A stretch of 64,000 bases of DNA from Bdellovibrio sp. 22V (lineage in GTDB: Bacteria > Bdellovibrionota > Bdellovibrionia > Bdellovibrionales > Bdellovibrionaceae), in NCBI RefSeq assembly GCF_030169785.1, contig NZ_CP125854.1, positions 1 through 64,000 of the forward strand, given 5' to 3'. Positions within the stretch are counted from its first letter, which is position 1, and every line of letters begins with the position of its first letter. Below, piece after piece: positions 18,174 to 25,989 of the stretch. The position numbers and the translations under genes were made by a program. A model generated the notes under the pieces. It saw nothing but the letters and a program-made list of their open reading frames with translations. It made no database searches and was not told where the DNA came from.

Positions 18174-18479
18174 ATGACCCATGTTGAAATTAAAAATGAA
18201 GAAATGACCCCGACAGATAAAACCCAGTTCTTGATTGCCTGTGGTCGGTCTCTTGAAAAGGTGACCGCCTCGGCTCCTTCAGACAGTCTTGTGAATATGG
18301 TCGTTGATTATGATGGCGACGACTACTTTGTCAGCTTTGACCTGATTTCCGGAGACCTTTCCTTCACAGCTGTTGGAACGGCAAGAAGTCCTTTTGTTGC
18401 GCTGGAAAAAGCCAATAAAGACTCTATGGATCGTATCAGTAAATGGACTTTGTCGCGCAAGATAGAAACCGCTTCTTAA
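18174..18479 (+). CDS. Small protein between two receiver genes, weak HPF-like look
   Basis: A 101-residue cytoplasmic protein without membrane or signal segments. The segment FVSFDLISGDLSFTAVGTAR, followed by a helix SPFVALEKANKDSMDRISKW, vaguely recalls the beta-beta-alpha end of ribosome-hibernation (HPF/RaiA) domains. The similarity is too weak to assign a function. It is the middle gene of a three-gene run with receivers on both sides, with ribosome-binding sites at AAAGGAG and an AAGGAAG before the next gene. It may regulate or partner the receivers. Confidence 0.68.
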   Translation: MTHVEIKNEEMTPTDKTQFLIACGRSLEKVTASAPSDSLVNMVVDYDGDDYFVSFDLISGDLSFTAVGTARSPFVALEKANKDSMDRISKWTLSRKIETAS

Positions 18480-18501
18480 TGAACGTCAGGCAAGGAAGCT
18501 T

Positions 18502-18897
18502 ATGAAAAATAGAGTTTTGATCGTTGAGGATGATTTGGCGCTCAGACCCCTTTGGGAGTTCGTACTGCTTAAGCAGTTTACGGAATATCACCTGGATTGG
18601 GCGATGAGCGCGGAAGAAGCCAAACAAATGCTCTCTGCTTCCATCAAATTCGATGCTCCGTACGCTTTGATTGTAACGGATTTCTTTTTGATGGGAGTGG
18701 AGACAGGACTGGATGTTCTTCGCCACGCCGCCCGCGGTTTTCACCACTGTCCTATTATTCTGGTGTCGCAAGTCGATGAGGATATTTTACGGCGTGTTTA
18801 CGGTGAAGCCCTTGAAGATATGCTTGTGCTCACCAAGCCTGTGTCGGCTTCCCAGTGTGGCGGGGCTCTAGATAAGTTTTTCTCTGTGGATAAATAA
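18502..18897 (+). CDS. Stand-alone receiver-domain protein (paralogue)
   Basis: A 131-residue receiver without output domain. The acidic pair is Asp10-Asp11 (VEDDLALRPLWE), the phosphoacceptor is Asp60 (LIVTDFFLMG), and the conserved lysine is in VLTKPVSA. It resembles the protein encoded at 17701 throughout, including the GxETGLDVL stretch after the phosphoacceptor. The pair probably arose by duplication. It is the last gene of the three-gene operon. A 70-base gap then separates it from the convergent transposase-like gene. Confidence 0.86.
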   Translation: MKNRVLIVEDDLALRPLWEFVLLKQFTEYHLDWAMSAEEAKQMLSASIKFDAPYALIVTDFFLMGVETGLDVLRHAARGFHHCPIILVSQVDEDILRRVYGEALEDMLVLTKPVSASQCGGALDKFFSVDK

Positions 18898-18967
18898 AAC
18901 TGGTCCCTTTAATTGTAGGCAGAGACTCACCCTCGCAAAGGCTGTGATTGGTTTGCTCCTCAGTGAA

Positions 18968-19858
18968 TTATCTCGCTGGATTGTGAATCAAGAACAGGTT
19001 GTGATAAAGAGCGTACATCGCTAGATGCAGACTTAATCTTTCCGGCTTTTTTGTCGTATTCCAAGTCCTTCGAAAGATCCGATTTACGCTGGCTCGAAAC
19101 ATGGCATAGGAATGATTTAAACTAAAAAGAGGATCATATCCTCCGCCTTTAAGCTCTCCTTGCCCAACTACGCAGCCTCTTTGTCCTTTGTATGCTTTAT
19201 GACGGCATTTGGGAAAAAATCGCGCGACATCCGGAAGATAGTGCGGATTTTCATCGGATTTTATAAGAGCATTTTCGCAAACATAAGGTCTTAATTCTTT
19301 AAAAAGCTCAATTCGCTTACTTTTACGCTCGTCTTTTCGACGGCCATATTTTTTAAGAGATCGTTTTACAAGGAGTCCTTTTGCCGGCATCCGTGCAACT
19401 TTAAAACCTATTATCCTTCTTGAACCAGTTTCTATGGCAGCAATAACGGACAAAGGCTTAAGCTTGCTATGCTCAAAAGTTTCAAGATCATCAAATTCAA
19501 TTTCGGTAGATACGGGATACCTTTTTCGGTCTTCGAGCAAATAATGATAAGAAGCTAGTCCTAAGAAGATAAATTTCCGAATCACGGTTTTGCGATTTAC
19601 TCTAAAGATAAAAGCCGCACGTCGCTGCGAAACTCCACTCACAAAAACTTCAAAAAGCCTGGGGTTCAGATGTCTTTTTCGTTGGCGGTAACAAGGACTG
19701 AAAGTAGCCAGAGAAAAATGCTTTTTACACGGTTTACAGAAATATCGACTTTGACGGGTTTGATCGCTTTGGCGAAGAAAACTTCCGTGAGAAACGATAA
19801 TATCACGAGATTCGGAAGAGGAGTTTTGTTGATGGCAATAAGGACAAGCAAGAGACAT
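18968..19858 (-). CDS. Transposase-like protein, IS1/IS1595 type, single copy here
   Basis: A 296-residue protein with a zinc-ribbon at the N-terminus (CPYC then CKPC), a helix-turn-helix-like part (SQRRAAFIFRVNRKTVIRKF) and a DDE-type catalytic region. Candidate acidic residues are Asp in EFDDLETFEH, Asp in LIKSDENPH and Glu in TTKKPERLSLHLAMY. The fold and the RRTWNTTKKPE ending resemble IS1 and IS1595 transposases. No terminal inverted repeats or target duplications were seen around it, so it may be a fixed or domesticated gene or an isolated copy. Its ATG sits one base from a strong hairpin, so translation may be limited. The gene looks AT-richer than its neighbours by eye. Confidence 0.72.
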   Translation of the reverse strand: MSLACPYCHQQNSSSESRDIIVSHGSFLRQSDQTRQSRYFCKPCKKHFSLATFSPCYRQRKRHLNPRLFEVFVSGVSQRRAAFIFRVNRKTVIRKFIFLGLASYHYLLEDRKRYPVSTEIEFDDLETFEHSKLKPLSVIAAIETGSRRIIGFKVARMPAKGLLVKRSLKKYGRRKDERKSKRIELFKELRPYVCENALIKSDENPHYLPDVARFFPKCRHKAYKGQRGCVVGQGELKGGGYDPLFSLNHSYAMFRASVNRIFRRTWNTTKKPERLSLHLAMYALYHNLFLIHNPAR

Positions 19859-19859
19859 A

Positions 19860-19890
19860 ATGGCAAGGGATTAGGCAAAGCCCTTGCCAT
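19860..19890 (-). repeat. Perfect hairpin at the transposase-like start codon
   Basis: Ten-base arms ATGGCAAGGG and CCCTTGCCAT with an eleven-base loop end one base before the transposase ATG (minus strand). In the mRNA it would shield the initiation region, which otherwise lacks a Shine-Dalgarno. It could also end transcription from the OmpA-like gene, although no T run follows. Confidence 0.6.
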
Positions 19891-19910
19891 CAACAATTAA
19901 AGGATCCAGT

Positions 19911-20558
19911 TTAAGATTTCTTAGGAACTTTGGATTCGTCGACAGTGATTTCAATTTCCACGCGACGATTTTTAGCGCGAGCTTCTTTTGTTTTCGCTGG
20001 ATCCACAGGGTTCATAGAGCCCATACCGATGGCTGTGACAGTTCCTGCTGGAATACCTGCCGCCACAAGCTGTCTGCGAACAGCATCCGCGCGATGTTGA
20101 GAAAGTGGGTTGTTCACAACAGCCGCACCTGTATCGTCTGTGTAACCTTTGATCGTCAGTACGTTCTCTGGATACTTCTTCATGATCGCAGCCAGCTCAT
20201 TGATGTTCGTCGCTGCCGCCGGTTTCAAATCAGATTTGCCTGTGTCGAAAAGAATGTCGCTTTTCAATTTCGTGATAAGGCCTTGTTCTGTTCTTTTTGT
20301 TTCAGCGATTTTCGCCAATTCCTTTGCTTGTTGATCCATGCGATGCCCGACAGCGCCGCCGAGACCCGCACCGATAGCAGCACCAATCAAAGCGCCTTCG
20401 TTGCGTTTGCCTGTTTGATGCCCGATCACTGCACCTGCAAGACCGCCGATCGCCGCGCCAATACCTGCGCCTTTTGCCGTGTTAGGGTTTTCTTTAGTTG
20501 ATGCACAGCCTGCAGATAAAATCGCCGCAGCTGTTCCGATAAGAATTAGCTTCTTCAT
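19911..20558 (-). CDS. OmpA-family lipoprotein with glycine zipper
   Basis: A 215-residue outer-membrane lipoprotein. Lipobox SAGC (Cys18) follows the signal helix. Residues about 30-75 are a glycine-zipper (GAGIGAAIGGLAGAVIG, GALIGAAIGAGLGGAVG), which usually forms a membrane-inserted hairpin. The C-terminal domain is the OmpA peptidoglycan-binding type (DILFDTGKSDLKPAA, KGYTDDTGAAVVNNPLSQHR, RAKNRRVEI with the diaminopimelate-binding Asp and Arg). It tethers outer membrane to peptidoglycan, similar to YiaD/Pal proteins. AGGAG lies before ATG 20558, and it is divergent from the SIMPL gene. Confidence 0.93.
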   Translation of the reverse strand: MKKLILIGTAAAILSAGCASTKENPNTAKGAGIGAAIGGLAGAVIGHQTGKRNEGALIGAAIGAGLGGAVGHRMDQQAKELAKIAETKRTEQGLITKLKSDILFDTGKSDLKPAAATNINELAAIMKKYPENVLTIKGYTDDTGAAVVNNPLSQHRADAVRRQLVAAGIPAGTVTAIGMGSMNPVDPAKTKEARAKNRRVEIEITVDESKVPKKS

Positions 20559-20722
20559 GAAGACTCCTTGTTAAAGAGTTTTATTATCGAGACATCTTCT
20601 TCCGAAGCGCAAGATTGGAGTCGGCGCGTCCATCCTAAGTCGGGGCGTTAGTTTGAAACTTCGTTTACCTGCCGGGGTGAATGGTTTACGCTTTTCCGAG
20701 TGAACCTTGGAAAGGACATCTT

Positions 20723-21439
20723 ATGAAAAGAATTTTAGGATCGGTTCTAGTGGCAATCTCTCTTTTGGCTAGCGGGGCCCATGCGGAAGACAAGTTGATC
20801 GTCGTCAACGGTGTCGCGGAAAAATCACTCGACCCCAATATGGTTCACTTGAACGTGGAAGTTTGGAGCAAAGCTGCAACGGCCAAACAGGCCCAACAAT
20901 TGGCAGCAAATCAATTTAAAGCCGTTAAAAAAAGTTTCGATGATTTTAAAATCAAAAAAGAAGACATCCAAACCGAGAACTATGCTCTGAATCCCGAATA
21001 CGAGTACGAACAAAAAACCGGTCGCAATAAAATGATCGGCTTCCGCGTAAGCCAAAGTCTGGTGGTCACTCTTCGTAAGGTCGAGGACGCGGGCGCTTTC
21101 CTGGATTCTTTGGTCACAGAAAAGAAGGCAATGGATTCAGGTGTCAACGTCAACAACCTGACTTGGGACTCTGACAAAAGAAATCAAGTCGAAACAGCGG
21201 CGCTCGGCGATGCGGTTCGCGCAGCGAAAATGAAAGCGGAAGAAATCGCAAAAGCGGCGGGTGTGAAAGTGAAAGGCGTTTCGCGTATCAGTCACATGAC
21301 GTCTAATAACAATCCACCATCGCCGGTCTTTCGTAATTTCGGAATGAAGTCGGCAGTCATGGAGGCGGCTTCAACAGATGTAGCTCCAGGGCAAATCAAA
21401 GTGCGCGTTGAAGTGACAGCTGAGTACGATATCAACTAA
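20723..21439 (+). CDS. SIMPL-domain (DUF541) periplasmic protein
   Basis: A 238-residue protein with a signal peptide (MKRILGSVLVAISLLASGAH, cleaved near AHA) and a SIMPL (DUF541) domain. Typical pieces are LIVVNGVAEKSLDPNMVHL, IQTENYALNPEYEYE, VSQSLVVTLRKVEDAGAFLD and AVRAAKMKAEEIAKAAGV. SIMPL proteins form periplasmic oligomers of unsettled function, linked with stress resistance and surface signalling. ATG 20723 is used because GGAAAGGA sits before it; an upstream ATG in frame has no such site. The stop overlaps the convergent SleB-like gene by four bases (CTAA). Confidence 0.9.
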   Translation: MKRILGSVLVAISLLASGAHAEDKLIVVNGVAEKSLDPNMVHLNVEVWSKAATAKQAQQLAANQFKAVKKSFDDFKIKKEDIQTENYALNPEYEYEQKTGRNKMIGFRVSQSLVVTLRKVEDAGAFLDSLVTEKKAMDSGVNVNNLTWDSDKRNQVETAALGDAVRAAKMKAEEIAKAAGVKVKGVSRISHMTSNNNPPSPVFRNFGMKSAVMEAASTDVAPGQIKVRVEVTAEYDIN

Positions 21440-22146
21440 TAAGCGAAAAACTGAACGCATTCGTTGCTGAATGCGTTCCCGTCAATCTTGACGCCTTTCA
21501 GATAAGCTTTTTGGGCTTTTCGTTTTGTCAGGTCGGCCCACGCCACAGGCGGCTGAGTGGCCTGCGAACTTTGCGGATAATAAAAATGTGTTGGTGCTTT
21601 TGTGAAAGGACTTTTCTTTCCTTCCACAAGAATTTTGTTAGCGGCACTTGTTGCATGCTGCCAATACGTTTTCCATTTCGGATGTTCTGTCGGGCAGAGG
21701 AAGAGTTTCGAGTAAGATGATTTCTTAGAAACCGCCGGATTGAATTGCGCTTTCTTAAAAATCACGCCGCGATAGCCTTTGCCAAAACTTTGTGCGTAAC
21801 GAGGATTTTTCGCTGCCAGCTCGACCCGGCTGTGCACGCCCCAGGCAATGCTTTCATAAACGGAGGCGCCGTATTTCGCGCATTTTTCCATGTTTGTGGA
21901 AATACCTTCAGCGAAAGTCAGTCGCGCCAGAAGTTCAAAATCCGTCAGTTTGTTTTTTTCCACAATGGCTTCATTCGACTCATCCCCGGCGCGCTTCAGA
22001 CACGTTGGAGACTGCAGAATCGTGTTCATGGCCATTTTAGAAAGACCTTCGTTGCTGGTGCTGCAAGGAAGGCAAGAAGCGTCGTTGGCTTGCGCCGAAA
22101 AGCTGATGACAACAAAACCAAGCAGAGAGCCAACGAACTTCTTCAT
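21436..22146 (-). CDS. SleB-like cell-wall hydrolase, secreted
   Basis: A 236-residue protein with a signal peptide (MKKFVGSLLGFVVISFSAQA). The core follows the Hydrolase_2 / SleB lytic transglycosylase pattern: catalytic glutamate Glu80 in LARLTFAEG, then SVYESIAWGVHSRVELA and YGKGYRGVIFKKAQFNPA-like sequence. Such enzymes cut peptidoglycan in spores or during wall remodelling. In a predatory Bdellovibrio-type cell, use on prey or its own wall is plausible. Five or so cysteines suggest periplasmic disulfides. It is the last of a group of minus-strand genes, in tail-to-tail overlap with the SIMPL gene. Confidence 0.75.
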   Translation of the reverse strand: MKKFVGSLLGFVVISFSAQANDASCLPCSTSNEGLSKMAMNTILQSPTCLKRAGDESNEAIVEKNKLTDFELLARLTFAEGISTNMEKCAKYGASVYESIAWGVHSRVELAAKNPRYAQSFGKGYRGVIFKKAQFNPAVSKKSSYSKLFLCPTEHPKWKTYWQHATSAANKILVEGKKSPFTKAPTHFYYPQSSQATQPPVAWADLTKRKAQKAYLKGVKIDGNAFSNECVQFFAY

Positions 22147-22147
22147 T

Positions 22148-22693
22148 CTATTGCACCGGGAATAAATATGTTGTGGTCATAGCGCTTTTCTCTGTGATCG
22201 AGTGAATCTCGTAGATTTCAATCACAGCACCTTCTTGTTTCAAGTTACGCTCAAGCATGTAGTCGTTCACGCGCGGATAGACTTTCAAGGGGCCAATGCC
22301 CGGGGAACCCGTGAAAACCGCGACCACATATTTTTTTGCAGGAATTTCGCCCGCGTGAAGGTTTTCCGGAAGGTTCGCAGGAACTGTTTCCACGATGCAG
22401 CCGACTTTCGAGCGAAGGCGCGCTTCTTCCACTGTTTGCGGATCATCCAAATATTCACCAAAAGTACGGCCGCAAGGTGCACCCTGAGATTGCATGTACT
22501 TTTCAACCTGTTCGATCACCTTGTTCACTTTGTGATAAGGACCGACATGTTCAATAAAAACTGTTTTAAAAGGCCCTTGCGAGGATTCGCTGATGTCCAC
22601 GCCTTTAAAAGCGCCCAGATAAGTGGCCAAGAAGACCCCGAAAGAAATCAACATCACACCGATAAACAACAATACGTACTTCATAATATTCAT
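22148..22693 (-). CDS. Membrane-anchored GyrI-like effector-binding protein
   Basis: A 181-residue protein. One transmembrane helix at residues 4-25 (YVLLFIGVMLISFGVFLATY) is followed by a GyrI-like small-molecule-binding domain (KTVFIEHVGPYHKVNKVIEQ, KVGCIVETV, YVVAVFTGSPGIGPLKVYPR, AVIEIYEI). The helix places the ligand pocket outside the cytoplasmic membrane, which is unusual for a GyrI/AraC-effector type domain. It sits one base from the SleB-like gene and directly downstream of the thioredoxin-like gene, so they are likely co-transcribed. Ligand unknown. Confidence 0.8.
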   Translation of the reverse strand: MNIMKYVLLFIGVMLISFGVFLATYLGAFKGVDISESSQGPFKTVFIEHVGPYHKVNKVIEQVEKYMQSQGAPCGRTFGEYLDDPQTVEEARLRSKVGCIVETVPANLPENLHAGEIPAKKYVVAVFTGSPGIGPLKVYPRVNDYMLERNLKQEGAVIEIYEIHSITEKSAMTTTYLFPVQ

Positions 22694-22694
22694 A

Positions 22695-23243
22695 TTAAAT
22701 CCACTTGATTGAGCAGCCCATAGAAGGCGTTTGATCTTCAGAGAGTTTTTCTCCGTTATTTAATTTTTTAACAGCTTCGAAAAGCTCACGTTTCGTGACT
22801 TTGTTTTCGTCTTTCCAAGAATCGTCCAGGCGACCGCGGTAGGAAAGTTTGTGATCTTTGTCATAAACAAAGAAATCCGGCGTGCAAACGGCGCCAAAGG
22901 CTTTTGCCACATCCTGCGTTTTATCCTGCAGATAAATGAAAGGATATTTTTTTTCCTCAGCGCGTTTTTTCAGATTTTCAAAAGAGTCTTCCGGATAAGT
23001 GACTTCATCATTGGCGCAAATCGCGACCACGGGAACATTCATCTTTTGCAAATCGTGACCTAACTGAATCAGGCGGTCTTCAACCGCTTTCACGTAAGGA
23101 CAGTGATTGCAGATAAACATCACAACCAAAGGCGATCCTTTGGGGAAATTCTTAAGACCATACGACTTTCCGTCGACACCCAGCAGGTTGAAATCGGGGC
23201 AGTCATTACCGATGTCTGGAAAAGGAGTGAATGTCGTTGCCAT
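22695..23243 (-). CDS. Thioredoxin/peroxiredoxin-like family protein
   Basis: A 182-residue protein with a thioredoxin-like fold. The redox motif CNHCPYV (Cys45 and Cys48) follows LVVMFI, and the NDCPDFNLLGVDGKSYGLKN start is of the AhpC/TSA type. The rest matches the uncharacterised group of thioredoxin-family proteins with CNHCPYVKA. No signal peptide, so it is cytoplasmic. It could reduce disulfides or peroxides. GGAGG precedes ATG 23243 and it lies ten bases from birA, in the same transcription direction. Confidence 0.85.
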   Translation of the reverse strand: MATTFTPFPDIGNDCPDFNLLGVDGKSYGLKNFPKGSPLVVMFICNHCPYVKAVEDRLIQLGHDLQKMNVPVVAICANDEVTYPEDSFENLKKRAEEKKYPFIYLQDKTQDVAKAFGAVCTPDFFVYDKDHKLSYRGRLDDSWKDENKVTKRELFEAVKKLNNGEKLSEDQTPSMGCSIKWI

Positions 23244-23252
23244 AGAACCTCC

Positions 23253-24002
23253 TTACAAATCCATCCAGCTGATTTTTTTATCGCCAATATGCAGGCTGCC
23301 ATCGGCTTCCAATCCTGTGTACTTTTCTTTCAACAGGGGATGAAAGTTGAGCGCCATCAAAAGAGAAAGCTGGTCCGTAGGGCTGAGTTGTTCCTCGCAA
23401 TGAGAAACGGCATCTGTCAATTCAAACAGAAAACGATCCAAGAAAGCGAGATAGTCCTGACCTAAAAGCGGAACACCTGTCGGCAAAGACTCAATCAAGC
23501 TGGTCGCTGTTTCAAGTTCCGGCGACGCCGTGACGTTAAAGCCGAAGCCCACGATCAAGCGCACGTCATCACCTTGCACCAAGGTCTCAAGCAAAATGCC
23601 GGCGACTTTTTTATCACCAATGTAAATATCATTCGGAGCTTTAAGATTCCAGGGCAGGAACGGCCACGTTGCCGTGCAAGCTCTATAGACCGCCAAGCCT
23701 ACCAGGCATGCCGTCGTTGGCTGCGGTTTTACACTTAACAAGAAAGACCAGGAAGAAAGAAGTGAGCTGCCTGGTTGCGCATCCAACCATGTGTTTTTTC
23801 CGCGCCCACGGCCCGCTGTTTGATGATCGGTCAGATACAGACATAAAGACTCTTGCAAAAGATTTTCTTCAAACGCTTCGCTTTTCGCCAAAGCATTGGT
23901 GCTGTCTTGTTGCGATTTATAAGAAACAAAAAGATGGTTGTTCTCCGCCCATTGCGAAGTGATTTGCCCGATGCGAATATCCGCCAAAGGAGTGTCTGTC
24001 AT
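23253..24002 (-). CDS. birA: Biotin--acetyl-CoA-carboxylase ligase
   Basis: Attaches biotin to the carrier protein of acetyl-CoA carboxylase. The 249-residue protein shows TAGRGRGKNTW (the biotinyl-adenylate loop) and KAPNDIYIGDKKVAGILLE with the conserved lysine, and GFGFNV. There is no N-terminal DNA-binding region, so it is a plain ligase rather than a BirA repressor. ATG 24002 is chosen because GGGAGGA lies directly before it and the ATG overlaps the nadC stop as TAATG. Co-transcribed with nadC. Confidence 0.92.
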   Translation of the reverse strand: MTDTPLADIRIGQITSQWAENNHLFVSYKSQQDSTNALAKSEAFEENLLQESLCLYLTDHQTAGRGRGKNTWLDAQPGSSLLSSWSFLLSVKPQPTTACLVGLAVYRACTATWPFLPWNLKAPNDIYIGDKKVAGILLETLVQGDDVRLIVGFGFNVTASPELETATSLIESLPTGVPLLGQDYLAFLDRFLFELTDAVSHCEEQLSPTDQLSLLMALNFHPLLKEKYTGLEADGSLHIGDKKISWMDL

Positions 24003-24826
24003 TAGTCCTCCCACTGAAATACAAGGCTGACGTCCGCGCAGGGAGCCGAGTGAGTCAAAGCGCCGACAGAAATATAATTCACGCCGATCTCTGCGACAGA
24101 GCGAACTCTTTGTAGGTTCATATTGCCGCTGGCTTCGGTTTCGATTTCCGCCGGGATCATCGCCAAGGCTTTCTTAAGTGTCTCATTATCCATATTGTCG
24201 AGAAGAAGACGTTGCGCCTTCATTTCAACGGCCTCTTTGACTTCTTCTAAAGTGCGAGCTTCAACTTCAATAGGCAATTGGCTGTGCTCACGAACGCGCG
24301 TGATAGCTTGTTTGATGCCGCCCATAACGGAAATGTGATTGTCTTTAATCAAGATAGCATCACTGAGATTCATGCGGTGATTGACGCCGCCACCGTGAAC
24401 GACGGCTTTCTTTTCCAGTTCACGAAAGGCTGGAGTCGTCTTGCGCGTATCGAGAATTTTTGTTTTTGTTCCCGCGATCTCTTTCACGAAGCGACGCGTG
24501 TGTGTCGCAATCCCGGACAAGTGACCCAAGAAATTCAGAGCGACACGCTCGGCTTTCAGGATTTGTACAAGGTCGCCTTCAATCGTGCAGATGATTTGAT
24601 TTTTTAGAACTTCGTCGCCTTCTTCGAAATGCCACTTCACGCGGGCGCTTGGCTCTAAGGCTTGCATGGATTGTTCAAAAGCCATCGCGCCAGATAAAAC
24701 GATGTCTTCCTTGGCTTTCAAGCGGGCGCGACCGGGACGAGGTTTAAGAGCTAAAGATTCTGTCGTAACATCGCCGTGAGGCATGTCTTCTTTGATGGCA
24801 GCGCGAATGAGTTCAAGCAACGTCAT
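24002..24826 (-). CDS. nadC: Quinolinate phosphoribosyltransferase
   Basis: Converts quinolinate and PRPP to nicotinate mononucleotide, a step in NAD synthesis. The 274-residue protein carries family signatures EDMPHGDVTTESL at the start, TRKTTPAFRELEKKAVVHGG, NHRMNLSDAILIKDNHI, VEARTLEEVKEAVE and ISVGALTHSA. Cytoplasmic and complete. First gene of a minus-strand run nadC-birA-thioredoxin-GyrI-like-SleB-like. Upstream lie about 50 bases before the RomR-like gene, which points the same way. Confidence 0.96.
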   Translation of the reverse strand: MTLLELIRAAIKEDMPHGDVTTESLALKPRPGRARLKAKEDIVLSGAMAFEQSMQALEPSARVKWHFEEGDEVLKNQIICTIEGDLVQILKAERVALNFLGHLSGIATHTRRFVKEIAGTKTKILDTRKTTPAFRELEKKAVVHGGGVNHRMNLSDAILIKDNHISVMGGIKQAITRVREHSQLPIEVEARTLEEVKEAVEMKAQRLLLDNMDNETLKKALAMIPAEIETEASGNMNLQRVRSVAEIGVNYISVGALTHSAPCADVSLVFQWED

Positions 24827-24876
24827 TTCTGTAGACCTCTTTCACAAGCACGTTCGCGCTTGTGAGGCCCGGCGTG

Positions 24877-25941
24877 CTAGATGGACTTTTCTGTTTCGCG
24901 GAGGATTTTATTGATTTCTTCGCGGATCACACGTTCCGCGATCTCGGGAAGGACTTTCCAGCAAATGGATTCAATCACTTCGCGAGCTTCCTCACGAACA
25001 ATCTTTTCCATCATATTTGCGTTCAAGTCCACCTTGGATTGTGTATTGGGCTGAGCATTAGAGGCCGCTGTTTTGGCAGTTCCTTTTTGCAGCGTCTCCA
25101 TCATTTGCTCTTTCACGGATTTTTCTACTTTGGAAACAAAAGAATCTGCAGGAATTTTCGTTTTTGTTCCCGCAGAAGGCTCGGGCTTGGCAAAGCTGAT
25201 TTCTTCAAAATCGCCGTCCATTTCGATATGCGCTTGTGAAAGTTCATCATCTTGCGGAATCACAAACTTTGACGCGAAATCGTTGGATTCCGTCTCTGGC
25301 AAATTGATTTTGAATTTCGTGAGATCTTGGTGCGCCCATCCGCCTTCATCGTGTTCGTCTTCCGCTTTCGGCGTTGTCAAAGGAACCGCTGAAAACTCTT
25401 CGCCGGAAACCTCTAAAGGATGGGCTTCCGCGCTTTCGATTTCAGGAAGAGCCGCAAAGCCTTCTTCTTTAGCTTCAGGGATTGCGTAAATATCTTCGCT
25501 CTGCTCTGTCGGTGTTTCTTCAAACTCCGGCATTTCAGGGAAGCTTAAAAAATTAGAGATAGGATTCGATTTTGTTTTTTGGACAAGATCTGTCACAATG
25601 GAGCGCAAGTGATCGGCATCAAAAGGCTTTTCAAGACGACGGTCCGCGCGGCATTCTGTGGCTTTGGCTTCATCGATTTCCATGAAACCACTCCACATTA
25701 AAACAACAGGAATGTGAGCTGTTTCAGGATCGTTTTTGATATCCGCGCAAACTTCGTAACCTGAGCGTTTTGTCAAAAGAACATCGGCGAAGATGATCTC
25801 AGGTTTGAAGGATTTGGTGACAGATAAGACATCGAGGCCTACGGGAACTGCCTTGACCTCGACACCGAAGTCAGACAATGCCAGTTGCATTACTTTTTTG
25901 ATTGTGGAACTCTCATCTGCAAGTAAGACGCGTAAAGCCAT
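24877..25941 (-). CDS. RomR-like response regulator
   Basis: A 354-residue protein with an N-terminal receiver (acidic pair Asp9-Glu10, phosphoacceptor Asp53 in IIFADVLLTKRSGYEVC, lysine in LEKPFDAD), a long acidic and proline-poor linker (about 125-270) and a conserved C-terminal helical region (MEKIVREEAREVIESICW, LPEIAERVIREEINKIL). No DNA-binding domain. This build matches RomR of Myxococcus and Bdellovibrio, which sets cell polarity with MglA and is required for prey entry in Bdellovibrio. RomR identity is inferred from architecture. Other delta-type regulators share the C-terminal segment, so it may instead be a paralogue. Confidence 0.72.
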   Translation of the reverse strand: MALRVLLADESSTIKKVMQLALSDFGVEVKAVPVGLDVLSVTKSFKPEIIFADVLLTKRSGYEVCADIKNDPETAHIPVVLMWSGFMEIDEAKATECRADRRLEKPFDADHLRSIVTDLVQKTKSNPISNFLSFPEMPEFEETPTEQSEDIYAIPEAKEEGFAALPEIESAEAHPLEVSGEEFSAVPLTTPKAEDEHDEGGWAHQDLTKFKINLPETESNDFASKFVIPQDDELSQAHIEMDGDFEEISFAKPEPSAGTKTKIPADSFVSKVEKSVKEQMMETLQKGTAKTAASNAQPNTQSKVDLNANMMEKIVREEAREVIESICWKVLPEIAERVIREEINKILRETEKSI

Positions 25942-25989
25942 AATGAAAGTAAAATAGGAATTTGCGAACTAGTCAAGGAAACTTAAAGC

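Noticed and set aside
19884-20501. Plus-strand frame of 205 codons
   Set aside because: Antisense to the OmpA-family lipoprotein, whose lipobox and domain are clear.
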